A stretch of DNA of 64,000 nt, from assembly GCF_002968015.1 (NCBI RefSeq), contig NZ_PUIP01000002.1, forward strand, positions 310,001-374,000, given 5' to 3'. Shown here piece by piece: positions 1 to 7,626 of this stretch. This DNA comes from Massilia phosphatilytica (GTDB lineage Bacteria > Pseudomonadota > Gammaproteobacteria > Burkholderiales > Burkholderiaceae_D). Below the pieces are notes generated by a model. That model ran no database searches, had not been told where the DNA came from, and saw nothing but the letters and a program-made list of their open reading frames with translations. Numbering within the stretch: the first letter of the stretch is position 1; every line of letters begins with the position of its first letter. Position numbers and translations under genes: made by a program.

Positions 1-4
1 GAGG

Positions 5-41
5 AAGGGGGCAACGTCATTGACGTACCCCCTTTGTTTTT
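5..41. terminator. Hairpin with T-tract outside the left island end
   Basis: AAGGGGG at 5-11 pairs with CCCCCTT at 28-34, and ACGTCA at 14-19 can pair with TGACGT at 21-26. A T-rich run follows on the plus strand. It lies just beyond the tRNA 3' fragment, so it may be the original terminator of the tRNA gene before the island inserted. That history is inference. Confidence 0.45.
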
Positions 42-50
42 AATACTAAT

Positions 51-98
51 TTGGTAGGCCTCCCCGGAGTCGAACCGGGCACCAACGGATTATGAGTC
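51..98. repeat. attL: 48-bp duplication of tRNA 3' part
   Basis: These 48 bases are identical to 16918-16965. They correspond to the 3' portion of the minus-strand tRNA gene at 16919-16997, from the anticodon loop through the encoded CCA end. The match stops abruptly on both sides. An exact partial tRNA copy at the far side of an accessory block is the classic footprint of site-specific integration into a tRNA 3' end. The inverted pair GTTGAT/ATCAAC at 100-105 and 118-123, just inside, could be part of the recombinase core site. Confidence 0.85.
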
Positions 99-794
99 TG
101 TTGATAATTCCTTAAAAATCAACAACTTAACCAATTTTTTGTTCCGCAAATTCTAGATTTTTTAGCAGATTTCTCCGGGCTTACAAACTTTTATGGCCCG
201 TTTTGCGGAAAGATTTTATCAGGTTTGCTCGACGAGAGAACCCTCACTCGACCATACACGCGCGACCTCTGGCACCGTTCGCTCTTGCGGGCGAGGACGG
301 ATCACCTGGCCGATGTTCATCGGCAGGAACAGCGGCTCATCACGCCGCGGGCCCTGACGCTTCACGAACTCTATCTCCAACCCACCAGCCTTCGGACGCA
401 GGCCCAAACGTAGCGGTGCCGGTGTGAGGAACGAAAAAAATCATCACTGAATGAATAAAGTTGTCACTGGATGAACAAAAACGTCACTTGCTCTGGTAGC
501 GACTTCGCCCTTAGACTGTTCGCTTGCCGCATCTGGCGCCCAATTGGCAGGTGAGGCTCGACGGCTTACGTGAGCAGGTTACTTTGGGAATTTCGAAGCT
601 CACGGGGCAAAAAAACACTCTTGGAGGAGTGGCTAGTTGAATGCACCCGTTGGAACAGTGCCAACTATCTGCGCTCCAGCGACTAGTAAAATGTTTTTGA
701 AGGCGACTAAGAGGAAAAGCAGTCCGCAATGCCGCATACTCAAAGCAGCTATGCTCGTCATATACCTGGCATTGCTGCATATCGCTTGCAAGCC
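99..794. other. Decayed, largely non-coding island margin
   Basis: I see no convincing gene here. A minus-strand frame at 219-407 has no ATG (TTG at 407; open upstream only to a stop near 441) and its 62 residues are not recognised. It reads away from the 20-bp tandem repeats at 441-490 and could be a stub of a transposon gene. A plus-strand frame from TTG 637 has a GGAGGAG upstream, but it runs antisense into the secreted-protein gene at 795-1643 and is probably spurious. Confidence 0.4.
441..490. repeat. Tandem 20-bp repeats (2.5 copies)
   Basis: Copy 1 at 441-460 (TCATCACTGAATGAATAAAG), copy 2 at 461-480 (TTGTCACTGGATGAACAAAA) and a half copy at 481-490 (ACGTCACTTG) have a strict 20-bp period. 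On the minus strand the unit reads TTTTGTTCATCCAGTGACAA. Regularly spaced copies of a 15-20 bp box are typical of the ends of Tn7/Tn5053/Mu-type transposons, where the DDE transposase binds, and also of iterons. No intact transposase of that class is nearby, so a transposon-end remnant is my preferred but unproven reading. Confidence 0.5.
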
Positions 795-1643
795 TTACTC
801 TATTACCCTATTTGTACGCCCACAAAGCACTTTGAACGCGAGCTCCTGCGGCGTTCGTGAAGGCACTTTTGCCCAAAGTGCTCTCTCATTATCTAATGAT
901 GACTCCAGTTCTTCCCCAGTGCCACGCGGCCCCTCGTACGCAATCATTCCATCTACTTTTACTTGGCGGATATCGCAGTTAAAGATGACATGCATTGCAG
1001 AGGACGACATAGACTTCCCACGGGCATGATAGGGCGGAAAAGAAATGCGTATCCACGCTGCTTTGTTTCCCTTAGGTTGCTCGTAAGGCAAATCCGAAGG
1101 CGTTCCTGAAGGCGTATCTTCTTGAATCGAACTTTGATCAATTTCGACAATCGAAGGTCCAAAGCTACTTTTTACCGATCCGATTTCTTTCCAGCTATTT
1201 TCTGAATCTTCAACTCTCTCCTCGACATCGGCATTTTTGTTTCGTGAGTTTTCGTAGAAGTAAGCTAACTGTGCTGTTATTCGCTTTTCGGCTCCAGGAC
1301 AACTGAGGGAAATAGTATTTTCGGGCGAACCAGCAACCCATTGGCCGCCGCTAGCAACGAACTGAGATACACATCCCGGTGCATTGCATCTCAAATAAAC
1401 TCGGTCGCTCCAATTACTGGCTATAAACATGTCAGCAAGATCAAACTCAGTCCTAACGTTTCCGCCCATGATTAGGCGGAATTGTGAACCTCCCTGTTGC
1501 ACCTCCGTGACTCCTGTACAGGTTCTAATGCCTTGCGATACTGCCCGTAGAACCTTCTCTTCGGAAACCGGTTCAGATTGTGCCTGCATTGATAGCGCCA
1601 ACAGGAGGATAGTAGAGCCCGGCCCTACTTTGATATTTTTCAT
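795..1643 (-). CDS. Secreted protein, surface-adhesin-E-like C-terminus
   Basis: The 282-residue protein starts with an N-terminal signal peptide (charged MKNIK, then a hydrophobic stretch to about residue 23). The C-terminal half contains the pattern I associate with the surface-adhesin protein E family: W-K-E-I-G near residue 152, an acidic I-V-E-I-D strand, a basic/aromatic AWIRI segment and a late Cys in IFNCD. Several Cys residues (in RTCTGV, LRCNAPGC, LSCPG) suggest disulphides in the periplasm or outside the cell. Its start overlaps the stop of the upstream gene (1640-2074) by 4 bases, so the two are translationally coupled. The family assignment is tentative and the function unknown. 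Confidence 0.55.
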   Translation of the reverse strand: MKNIKVGPGSTILLLALSMQAQSEPVSEEKVLRAVSQGIRTCTGVTEVQQGGSQFRLIMGGNVRTEFDLADMFIASNWSDRVYLRCNAPGCVSQFVASGGQWVAGSPENTISLSCPGAEKRITAQLAYFYENSRNKNADVEERVEDSENSWKEIGSVKSSFGPSIVEIDQSSIQEDTPSGTPSDLPYEQPKGNKAAWIRISFPPYHARGKSMSSSAMHVIFNCDIRQVKVDGMIAYEGPRGTGEELESSLDNERALWAKVPSRTPQELAFKVLCGRTNRVIE

Positions 1644-2074
1644 CTTACGCCTCCGCTGCCCTGGAATCCTCCACTTGTTCCATAATCATTTGGCGCTCTA
1701 GCTGGACCTAAGCGTTTTTTTTCTGTAGGAGAATTGAACAGATCGTTACAAGAGCGGCCTTTTGACGATTCGAATAGGTTAGCACATGAACTGCCGTTTT
1801 TATTTGTGTAGCTTTGATATTGGCCACCGTTAGCACTTTTGGGTGTGGGCGTCGAAACCGAAAAAAAATCATCCGTAACGGCGTCGATATATGCATCTCG
1901 CTTTGAAATGGCTGAGCGCCAATGAAGCTTCGAAATATCATCATTTATTTCCTGCTCCAGTCGCTCGCCTTTTTCGTGGTTTGTCTCTGCTTTACGGCCC
2001 GTCGTTTGTGCATTTGCAATGTTGAAGACTGTCAGGAAAGAACATGCACTAAGGACCAGGTAATGCTTCTTCAT
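1640..2074 (-). CDS. Secreted hypothetical protein
   Basis: The 144-residue protein has a clear signal peptide (MKKHYLVLSACSFLTVFNIA, predicted cleavage after the ANA near residue 22). The mature part is polar. It begins with a charged helical stretch (about residues 25-60) and ends in a Ser/Asn/Gly-rich low-complexity tail (about 75-144) with two Cys in SSCANLF and RSCNDLF, which look like an internal near-repeat of about 11 residues. It is the first gene of a two-gene unit with 795-1643 (4-base overlap). I do not recognise a family. The gene sits in the island next to an IS3 element, so it is probably acquired cargo. Confidence 0.5.
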   Translation of the reverse strand: MKKHYLVLSACSFLTVFNIANAQTTGRKAETNHEKGERLEQEINDDISKLHWRSAISKRDAYIDAVTDDFFSVSTPTPKSANGGQYQSYTNKNGSSCANLFESSKGRSCNDLFNSPTEKKRLGPARAPNDYGTSGGFQGSGGVR

Positions 2075-2314
2075 AGCTCACCCCGTTTGGTTAGGTCATC
2101 TTTAACACGATGCCAAATATTTAATGTACTCTCGTTTATGTCGTTTTGAAAGCAAGCAGTGGCTTATGGACGCATGGGAACTCAACTTAATCCATTGAAT
2201 CTACGCATGCGCTCAAAATTAATTTCTGTGTTAACACGATAACGCCGATGGTAATCCCCCCGCAAAAAGAGCGCGTTTAGAAGTAGAATTTTCTACTTAA
2301 ACAGAAAGCTCTAC

Positions 2315-2581
2315 ATGAAGACGTCCCGCTTTACCGACAGCCAGATCATTGCCATTCTCAAGCAAGCCGAAGCCGGTAGCCCAGTACCGGAGCTGTGCCG
2401 CGAACACGGCATCAGCAACGCCACGTTCTATAAATGGCGGGCCAAGTACGGCGGCATGGACGCTTCGTTGATGGCACGCATGAAGGAGCTGGAGGACGAA
2501 AATCGGCGTCTGAAGAAGATGTATGCCGAGGAGCGTCTCAAGGCCGAGATCGTCGCCGAGGCGCTGACAAAAAAGTGGTAG
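2315..2581 (+). CDS. IS3-family transposase OrfA
   Basis: The 88-residue protein begins [20 protein letters not shown] and carries an N-terminal helix-turn-helix of the HTH_Tnp_1 type (about residues 8-50: [20 protein letters not shown]), followed by a leucine-zipper-like coiled coil (about 52-80: [20 protein letters not shown]) used for multimerisation. It binds the IS ends and, alone, acts as a regulator of transposition. Before its stop lies a run AAAAAAG at 2569-2575, where a -1 ribosomal shift would join it to OrfB. The sequence is closest to OrfA proteins of the IS407 group as I remember them; the group assignment is moderately sure. Confidence 0.9.
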   Translation: MKTSRFTDSQIIAILKQAEAGSPVPELCREHGISNATFYKWRAKYGGMDASLMARMKELEDENRRLKKMYAEERLKAEIVAEALTKKW

Positions 2582-3402
2582 CGCCATCTCAGCGGCGAGA
2601 GATGGCGCAGTGGGCCGTGGCACAGCGGTCAGCCACGATTAACCTGGCGTGTCGGGCGTTTGGCATCAGCCGGACGTGCTACCGGTACAAGGCCAAGCTG
2701 GATGCGGAAAACAGCGTCATCGCCGACTGGCTGGTGCGGCTGACGAACAACCAGCGCAACTGGGGCTTCGGGCTGTGCTTCCTGTATCTGCGCAACGTAA
2801 AAGACTTCAAATGGAACCACAAAAGGGTCTACCGGATTTACCGGGAGCTCGAGCTGAACCTACGGATCAAGCCGCGCCATCGCTTGGTGCGCGAGAAGCC
2901 GCTACCATTGGCTGTGCCGACCGCCATCAACCAAAGCTGGTCGATGGACTTCATGCATGACCAGCTTGCCGATGGACGCAGCATCCGACTGTTCAACGTC
3001 ATCGATGACTTCAATCGTGAAGGTTTGGGAATCGAGGTCGATTTCTCGCTGCCATCCGAACGCGTCATCAGATCACTGGACCGGATCATCGAATGGCGCG
3101 GTAAGCCGGACGCCATCCGCTGCGACAAAGGCCCGGAATACATCAGCGCGGTAACGTTGGCTTGGGCAGCCAGGCGAGGTATCCGCATCGATTTCATCCA
3201 GCCAGGTCAGCCCCAGCAAAATGCTTACGTCGAGCGCTATAACCGGACCGTACGTTACGACTGGCTCGCCCATCATCTGTTTGAAACGCTCGACGAAATC
3301 CAGGACTTTGCCAGCCGGTGGCTGTGGACCTACAATCACGATCGGCCCAATATGGCACTCGGCGGCATCACTCCAAAACAGAAACTTGCCCTTGCCGCTT
3401 AA
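2575..3402 (+). CDS. IS3-family transposase OrfB (frameshift partner)
   Basis: This is the catalytic half of the OrfAB transposase, entered by -1 frameshifting at AAAAAAG (2569-2575), giving a fusion of about 362 residues. It has an HTH_21-like segment ([17 protein letters not shown]) and an rve integrase core with the DDE residues visible: Asp in SMDFMHDQL, Asp in IRCDKGPEY and Glu in NAYVERYNR. The C-terminal [16 protein letters not shown] motif is typical for the family. The frame is intact, so the element may still be active. The frame is open upstream to 2434, but that part overlaps OrfA and is not thought to be translated alone. Confidence 0.88.
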   Translation: MVAPSQRREMAQWAVAQRSATINLACRAFGISRTCYRYKAKLDAENSVIADWLVRLTNNQRNWGFGLCFLYLRNVKDFKWNHKRVYRIYRELELNLRIKPRHRLVREKPLPLAVPTAINQSWSMDFMHDQLADGRSIRLFNVIDDFNREGLGIEVDFSLPSERVIRSLDRIIEWRGKPDAIRCDKGPEYISAVTLAWAARRGIRIDFIQPGQPQQNAYVERYNRTVRYDWLAHHLFETLDEIQDFASRWLWTYNHDRPNMALGGITPKQKLALAA

Positions 3403-3554
3403 CCTCTACTTTTAGCTCGCTCTAAAAATGGGGGGATTACCCTCGGCGTCGTACACAGCGGCAAACGGGTAAAGCTAGACTCGTTTGTTGGTTTGATGAC
3501 CCGCCCTGTAAGTACATGAATGTTCGATGGCTAGCTTACTCGGAACCGACCAGG

Positions 3555-3740
3555 CTAGCCCACATTTTCAGCACTACGCTCCTTCACCGAGTTAGTCAAT
3601 CGAGTGCAGTATTCGATGGCTAACTCATCCTGCGATAGCTCTCTTAGCCGCTCGATGTCATGAGCATTTTTCAGCAGCTCGATCAGTTTCTCTTTTGCGG
3701 TCCGGAGAAGGCTTCCCAGAAAAAGTCGAACCAGTCCAAG
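3555..3740 (-). other. Possible frameshifted C-terminal extension of SEC-C gene
   Basis: In the frame one base away from the SEC-C gene's end, a stop-free stretch runs from 3740 down to a TAG at 3555-3557. It has no ATG, GTG or TTG in a sensible place. Past the SEC-C stop it encodes a protein-like helical sequence (EKLIELLKNAHDIERLRELS followed by about 25 more residues). A single-base slip in the A-rich GCAAAAGAGAAAC near 3687-3699 would continue the upstream protein into it, as EAFSGPQK then EKLIELL. It may be a real C-terminus lost by a recent indel, a programmed shift, or chance. Confidence 0.3.
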
Positions 3741-5164
3741 TCAGTTTTCCGAGGTGAGCGCCCCGCATTACGATCAATTACGCCAAAGAAAGTCGTAGGA
3801 TGCTGTGCATGGGCTCGTAGCTCCTCATCTGACAGTGGAATCTGAACGATGAACCGCTCTTGCTTGTCAGTACATACAACGCAGGAAGCTGCCTTCCACT
3901 CAGGCATAACTATGCCGCTTTCTAACGTAACCTCAACCTGTGTTCCATCTGGTCTTGGAACCGTCATCCTCTGACCTACTTGGAGCCGTGTCACTGGTGA
4001 GCCACCTAAAAAAGCGTCGGCCTCCCCATCGAACGTGGCTGGTACGTGTCGATGCTTCTGCATAGATTCCAGCAGAGCAAAGATAGGGGCATGTCGGCGC
4101 CTCGTTTTAACCTGTTCTATTAGCGTTTTCAGCCCTGGCTTCAAGTCTTCATGATGGAAGCCCCAAAGTAATATTCCAGAAGGTAAGCCAACTGCATCTA
4201 GGCGGTGCTCCTCTGGGTCGTATGTGGCGATGACATACGCTTGCGGCAGGGCCTTTCCGATACGGTCTCGCTCATAGAGCTTGAGCAGGTTCTCAGCCTC
4301 GGCAAGAACAACTGGATTGCGTGAGTTTCTCGCCACGTCCAGTCGGCCATCGTTTGTGTCAATAAAGACAATGCGTGGATGGTCCGACTTCTTGCTAAGA
4401 GCGCGATACATTTGTTTGTTGATCTTCATTCGTACGCCTTCACGCCTCTTGGCCTCGACTGCATAGGTCATACCTGAGGCCGTATGCGTAGCAATGAACT
4501 CAACATGGGTTGAACGTCTGTCGGTTTCGTCCTCGAATTGCAGCTGAAACCCTGCTCGCAGCAAGGCAGCTGCTACACGCACCTCATATAGCGCACCAGG
4601 GAAGTTATCGCTGCTCTTAATTCGATCAAGCAACAGTTTCTGTACCTCGACGGCATGCTTCAAACCGTAGAGGTCATGCGCAAGGCGCATATATGCAGAT
4701 ATAGCTCCCGTTGCCGGCTGAGGGACGCCCAGCCCGTTTTGTTCCACATAGGCTTTCTGTTGCTCGTATATGCGGGTCGCCCATGTCAAGATCCGATGTC
4801 GCTCTTCTGGCGGCTTGTCGACTTCGGACATCCACCAGTCTTTTCCGAGCAAGATCTTCGGGTAGTCATTCAAGAAGTCATGGAACGTTTTCCACTTCTT
4901 AGAAAAGTGGATTGTGCTCCCTACGGCTACAACCCTATGATCTTGAAATTGAGTTGAAATGATCGGCTTGCCAAGACCCTGCTGCTCGCGGCGTTGGAAC
5001 TCTTGAGCCTCCCGACGGGTGATCATTGTCTGCAACTCATCACGCATGCGAGGGCTGTTGAGGATTTTCAGCGTCTCAAGATTAGCGATCGATCCATGGC
5101 ATTTTTTGAACTTACGACCGCTACCGCACGGGCAGGGATCATTGCGGGCAGGCTTATTGCTCAT
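3683..5164 (-). CDS. SEC-C motif protein with PD-(D/E)xK-like nuclease core
   Basis: The 493-residue protein opens with a textbook SEC-C zinc motif (NDPCPCGSGRKFKKCHG; ligands C11, C13, C22, H23). The middle, about residues 185-275, shows a restriction-endonuclease-fold pattern: Glu194 in ALYEVRVAAALL, then HVEF (Glu222) and AVEAKRR (Glu237-x-Lys239), followed by RIVFIDTND. This is how PD-(D/E)xK active sites look, so DNA (or RNA) cleavage is predicted; no function has been shown. The C-terminal third is unrecognised. It lies 81 bp downstream of, and on the same strand as, the membrane-anchored repeat protein at 5246-6739, suggesting an operon. SEC-C domains are frequent on island-borne nucleases. 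Its C-terminus may be frameshifted (see 3555-3740). Confidence 0.7.
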   Translation of the reverse strand: MSNKPARNDPCPCGSGRKFKKCHGSIANLETLKILNSPRMRDELQTMITRREAQEFQRREQQGLGKPIISTQFQDHRVVAVGSTIHFSKKWKTFHDFLNDYPKILLGKDWWMSEVDKPPEERHRILTWATRIYEQQKAYVEQNGLGVPQPATGAISAYMRLAHDLYGLKHAVEVQKLLLDRIKSSDNFPGALYEVRVAAALLRAGFQLQFEDETDRRSTHVEFIATHTASGMTYAVEAKRREGVRMKINKQMYRALSKKSDHPRIVFIDTNDGRLDVARNSRNPVVLAEAENLLKLYERDRIGKALPQAYVIATYDPEEHRLDAVGLPSGILLWGFHHEDLKPGLKTLIEQVKTRRRHAPIFALLESMQKHRHVPATFDGEADAFLGGSPVTRLQVGQRMTVPRPDGTQVEVTLESGIVMPEWKAASCVVCTDKQERFIVQIPLSDEELRAHAQHPTTFFGVIDRNAGRSPRKTDLDWFDFFWEAFSGPQKRN

Positions 5165-5245
5165 CTACAGCAGTTCTTAAGGGTGATAAGGATATGTGAC
5201 GGGCCTATGGGACGTGCGGTGCTTGAAGAGCATCGGTGGCTTCCG

Positions 5246-6739
5246 TCATCTTGCCTTGCCGCTGGCTTGGTCGTCTGGCGAGATCTTGGCGTGGGACTTG
5301 GACTGCGGCTTGGCAGCAGGCGTGCTAACTTTCAGCGAACGGATCTCGGCACGCAGCTTATCTAGCTGCATCTCGGTTTTCTTTTCATTTTCGAGCGCAT
5401 CCGCCTTTGCGTCTAAGAAGACCCATACGCCCCAAGTGAAAGGAGCGACAAAGGCGACCAACCCTACCCAGACAGAGACTTTTGTATGGAACAGGCCAGA
5501 CTTGGCGATTTTCTTGTTGTCCGCTGACTCGATCGCTGCCTCAGCCCGGTCTATATCCTTTTTGCTCGCTTCTGCTTTTCGATGCGCGATCAGCTCGTCT
5601 AGCTTGTCGTTAGTTTTATGAACGGGATTAGGAGGCGGCACATATATAGGCATGTGCAATGAGCGGGCATGTAAGACCGGAGCCATTTCCGATTCAGGTA
5701 TATCAGGAATGCCAAGGGCCGCAATGCGAAACTTATCTGTCGAGTTCGTGAAGCTACGTGCGGCCTCTTCAAGAGATCGAGTGCCCGTCATCGTATTGAG
5801 CACTGCATTCGTCGATGCCTGGTCGCCCAACACGGTTTTCATGTGGTCGCCGATACCCAATGTAGGCTTGGAGAGGTCTTGGTAGGCGCGAATATCTGCC
5901 AAAGTCTTGGCAGCGCTCAGCGAGGTCGGGCCCAACAAGGACTTCATGTGCTCATCAATTCCCGCCGATCTTTTGAAGATGTCTTCGCTCCGCCCCACAC
6001 CTATCAAGGTTTGAGCCGCAGCGCTTAATGACGTCTGGCCCAAGAGCGACTTTACGTGATCATCGATCCCCATCGCGGCCTTGATCATATCGCTGTTCCG
6101 CCCGATGCCTAACATGGCTTCGGTAGCAGCGCTCATCGACGGTTGGCCCAGAACAGATTTTAGAAAATCCTGAGTGCCTTTTGTGCCTCTGAACAGTTCG
6201 TCGCTGCGCTGAATCTCTCGCATTGCCCTTTCGCCGGCATGACCACCTAAAGCGGTATGCATGGAATCGAACACGGACGCAGCGCGGAGGGCCCTTTCCG
6301 CAGCTTCCACCGTGCGCTTCATGGAGGCGCGGCTTTTTTCGGCAACGCGAAGAAGAGCGGCTGCGAGCCCAGCACGGCCAAGCGTGATGTCGGGTGCTGC
6401 TGGTGGGGGTTCAGCACCGGCAGGTGTCGCCACCAACAGAAGACGCCCTTTTATCAGCTTGTCGCAAAATTGATCAAGCTCGTCCGAAGTAAGCGTCGAG
6501 ACCTCATCTTCGCTAAATTTGGCGCCACCGCACTTGGCATCGATCACTGCATCGCCGGTGCGTCTGCGCGCGACCGTCTGAAAAACGTTGCGTGCCAAGG
6601 CAGTGCTGTCGACGGTTTCGTTCCGAATGCTGTCCTCGAACTCGTTGAACTTTTTCACGGCGTCGAGATGGGCGCACCGAATCGGGCCTAGGACGTCCGA
6701 GTCCATATCGAAGTCCCAAAGGCGGATAGTCAAAGTCAT
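5246..6739 (-). CDS. Membrane-anchored repeat protein, unknown function
   Basis: The 497-residue protein is not recognised as a whole. Residues 1-110 form a soluble N-terminal domain ending in a Pro/Ala linker; 115-190 are helical. Residues 192-330 hold four degenerate repeats of about 36 residues, starting at 192, 229, 265 and 300, each with a (F/V/M)K(S/T)(V/L)LG...S..A core and ending in a D/E-H turn. Residues 374-410 are charged and coiled-coil-like. A single transmembrane helix lies at about 421-444 (VSVWVGLVAFVAPFTWGVWV), followed by a short coiled coil and a basic tail. A large soluble domain with one C-terminal membrane anchor, encoded just upstream of a predicted nuclease, resembles sensor/effector pairs of phage-defence systems. 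That is inference only. Confidence 0.6.
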   Translation of the reverse strand: MTLTIRLWDFDMDSDVLGPIRCAHLDAVKKFNEFEDSIRNETVDSTALARNVFQTVARRRTGDAVIDAKCGGAKFSEDEVSTLTSDELDQFCDKLIKGRLLLVATPAGAEPPPAAPDITLGRAGLAAALLRVAEKSRASMKRTVEAAERALRAASVFDSMHTALGGHAGERAMREIQRSDELFRGTKGTQDFLKSVLGQPSMSAATEAMLGIGRNSDMIKAAMGIDDHVKSLLGQTSLSAAAQTLIGVGRSEDIFKRSAGIDEHMKSLLGPTSLSAAKTLADIRAYQDLSKPTLGIGDHMKTVLGDQASTNAVLNTMTGTRSLEEAARSFTNSTDKFRIAALGIPDIPESEMAPVLHARSLHMPIYVPPPNPVHKTNDKLDELIAHRKAEASKKDIDRAEAAIESADNKKIAKSGLFHTKVSVWVGLVAFVAPFTWGVWVFLDAKADALENEKKTEMQLDKLRAEIRSLKVSTPAAKPQSKSHAKISPDDQASGKAR

Positions 6740-6934
6740 AGCGAGGTCTCAGTTCTTGAAGGCAGATGGCGCGCAACTGATCCGCCTAGTAGGTTCAGGT
6801 GGCACTGCAATCGGGCGCGGTACCGAGCAGTAATACATACCTCAATAGTATCGCGGAAAGATAGCAAGATGGTAACGCATCTAACCTGTGCATAAACGAC
6901 CATTTATGAACACCCACACTCAGCCATATTCCGA

Positions 6935-7000
6935 CATGTTCAAAAAATATACTTTTGACTTTTGAACATGGTCATATGTAGAATGGGCATTATTGAACAT
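6935..7000. promoter_or_regulatory. res-like inverted and direct half-sites
   Basis: CATGTTCAAAA at 6935-6945 and TTTTGAACATG at 6960-6970 form an 11-bp inverted repeat with a 14-bp spacer. A third half-site, ATTGAACAT, lies at 6992-7000, and a weaker TATGAACAC at 6905-6913. They sit immediately upstream of the serine recombinase start at 7024, where resolvases and invertases bind for recombination and autoregulation. Binding is inferred from position and symmetry. Confidence 0.55.
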
Positions 7001-7023
7001 TCTGACATGGGAAAATGGAGTAA

Positions 7024-7626
7024 GTGGCAATCTTTGGGTACGGTCGCGTCAGCACAAAAGATCAAACAGCGGAAAACCAGCGCCTTGAGATAGAGGCAGC
7101 AGGTTATCGAGTGGAGTTCTGGTGCGGCGAGGAAGGGGTGTCGGGAAAGGTCCCTGCCATGCAGCGTCCCGCGTTCAGCAAGATGCTGGGCCAGATCCGT
7201 GACGGGGAAACGTTGGTCGTAACAAAGCTCGACCGTCTTGGTCGAGATGCACAGGACGTCGGTGCAACCATAAAGATGCTGGCTAAACGCCGCATTCAGG
7301 TCATCGTGCTCCAGTTAGGCAAGCTGGATCTGACCAGCGCCGCAGGCAAACTCATGTTGACCATGCTTGCAGCGGTAGCCGAGATGGAGCGCGACTTGCT
7401 GGTCGAGCGGACGCAATCGGGTCTGGCGCGAGCAAAGGCAGAAGGAAAGACGCTTGGGCGTCCAACCAGTACGACCACGGAGCAGCGAGCAGCAATGGTC
7501 ACAAGGCATCGAAGTGGAGAATCGATCAGTGCGCTCGCAAAGGCCTACAATATTTCCCGGGCAAGCGTGATGAGGGTAGTGAAGCCGAACACGATGCTTG
7601 CTCAACCAAGTCTGACGTCGGAATGA
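7024..7626 (+). CDS. Serine recombinase (resolvase/invertase family)
   Basis: The 200-residue protein has the complete small serine recombinase layout. The catalytic domain (residues 1-135) contains GYGRVSTKDQ with the nucleophile Ser at about residue 10, TKLDRLGRDAQD, and the E-helix stretch TMLAAVAEMERDLLVERTQSG. A C-terminal HTH_7-type domain follows (about 140-190: GRPTSTTTEQ ... SISALAKAYNISRASVMRVV). It starts with GTG at 7024, which has GGAG 5 bases upstream; a nearby ATG gives only a two-codon frame. The length and motif spacing fit Tn3 resolvase / Pin-type enzymes that act on a nearby res or inverted site. It is plausibly involved in island multimer resolution or inversion, not tRNA-targeted integration. 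Confidence 0.9.
   Translation: MAIFGYGRVSTKDQTAENQRLEIEAAGYRVEFWCGEEGVSGKVPAMQRPAFSKMLGQIRDGETLVVTKLDRLGRDAQDVGATIKMLAKRRIQVIVLQLGKLDLTSAAGKLMLTMLAAVAEMERDLLVERTQSGLARAKAEGKTLGRPTSTTTEQRAAMVTRHRSGESISALAKAYNISRASVMRVVKPNTMLAQPSLTSE

Larger units (their letters stand above)
2250..3441 (+). mobile_element. IS3-family insertion sequence
   Basis: Imperfect terminal inverted repeats share GGTAATCCCCCC at 2250-2261 with the reverse complement of 3430-3441, with a further AGAGCG match about 8 bases inside. They enclose the two overlapping frames typical of IS3-family elements. No clear target-site duplication is visible in the flanks, so the exact outer bases are uncertain by one or two positions and the element may not be a recent arrival. 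Confidence 0.85.

Noticed and set aside
441..490. CRISPR array
   Set aside because: The period is only 20 bp with no unique spacers; the copies abut directly. No cas genes are in the window.
637..1029. Plus-strand frame with a GGAGGAG upstream
   Set aside because: It runs antisense through the secreted-protein gene at 795-1643, starts with TTG, and its translation has no domain-like pattern.
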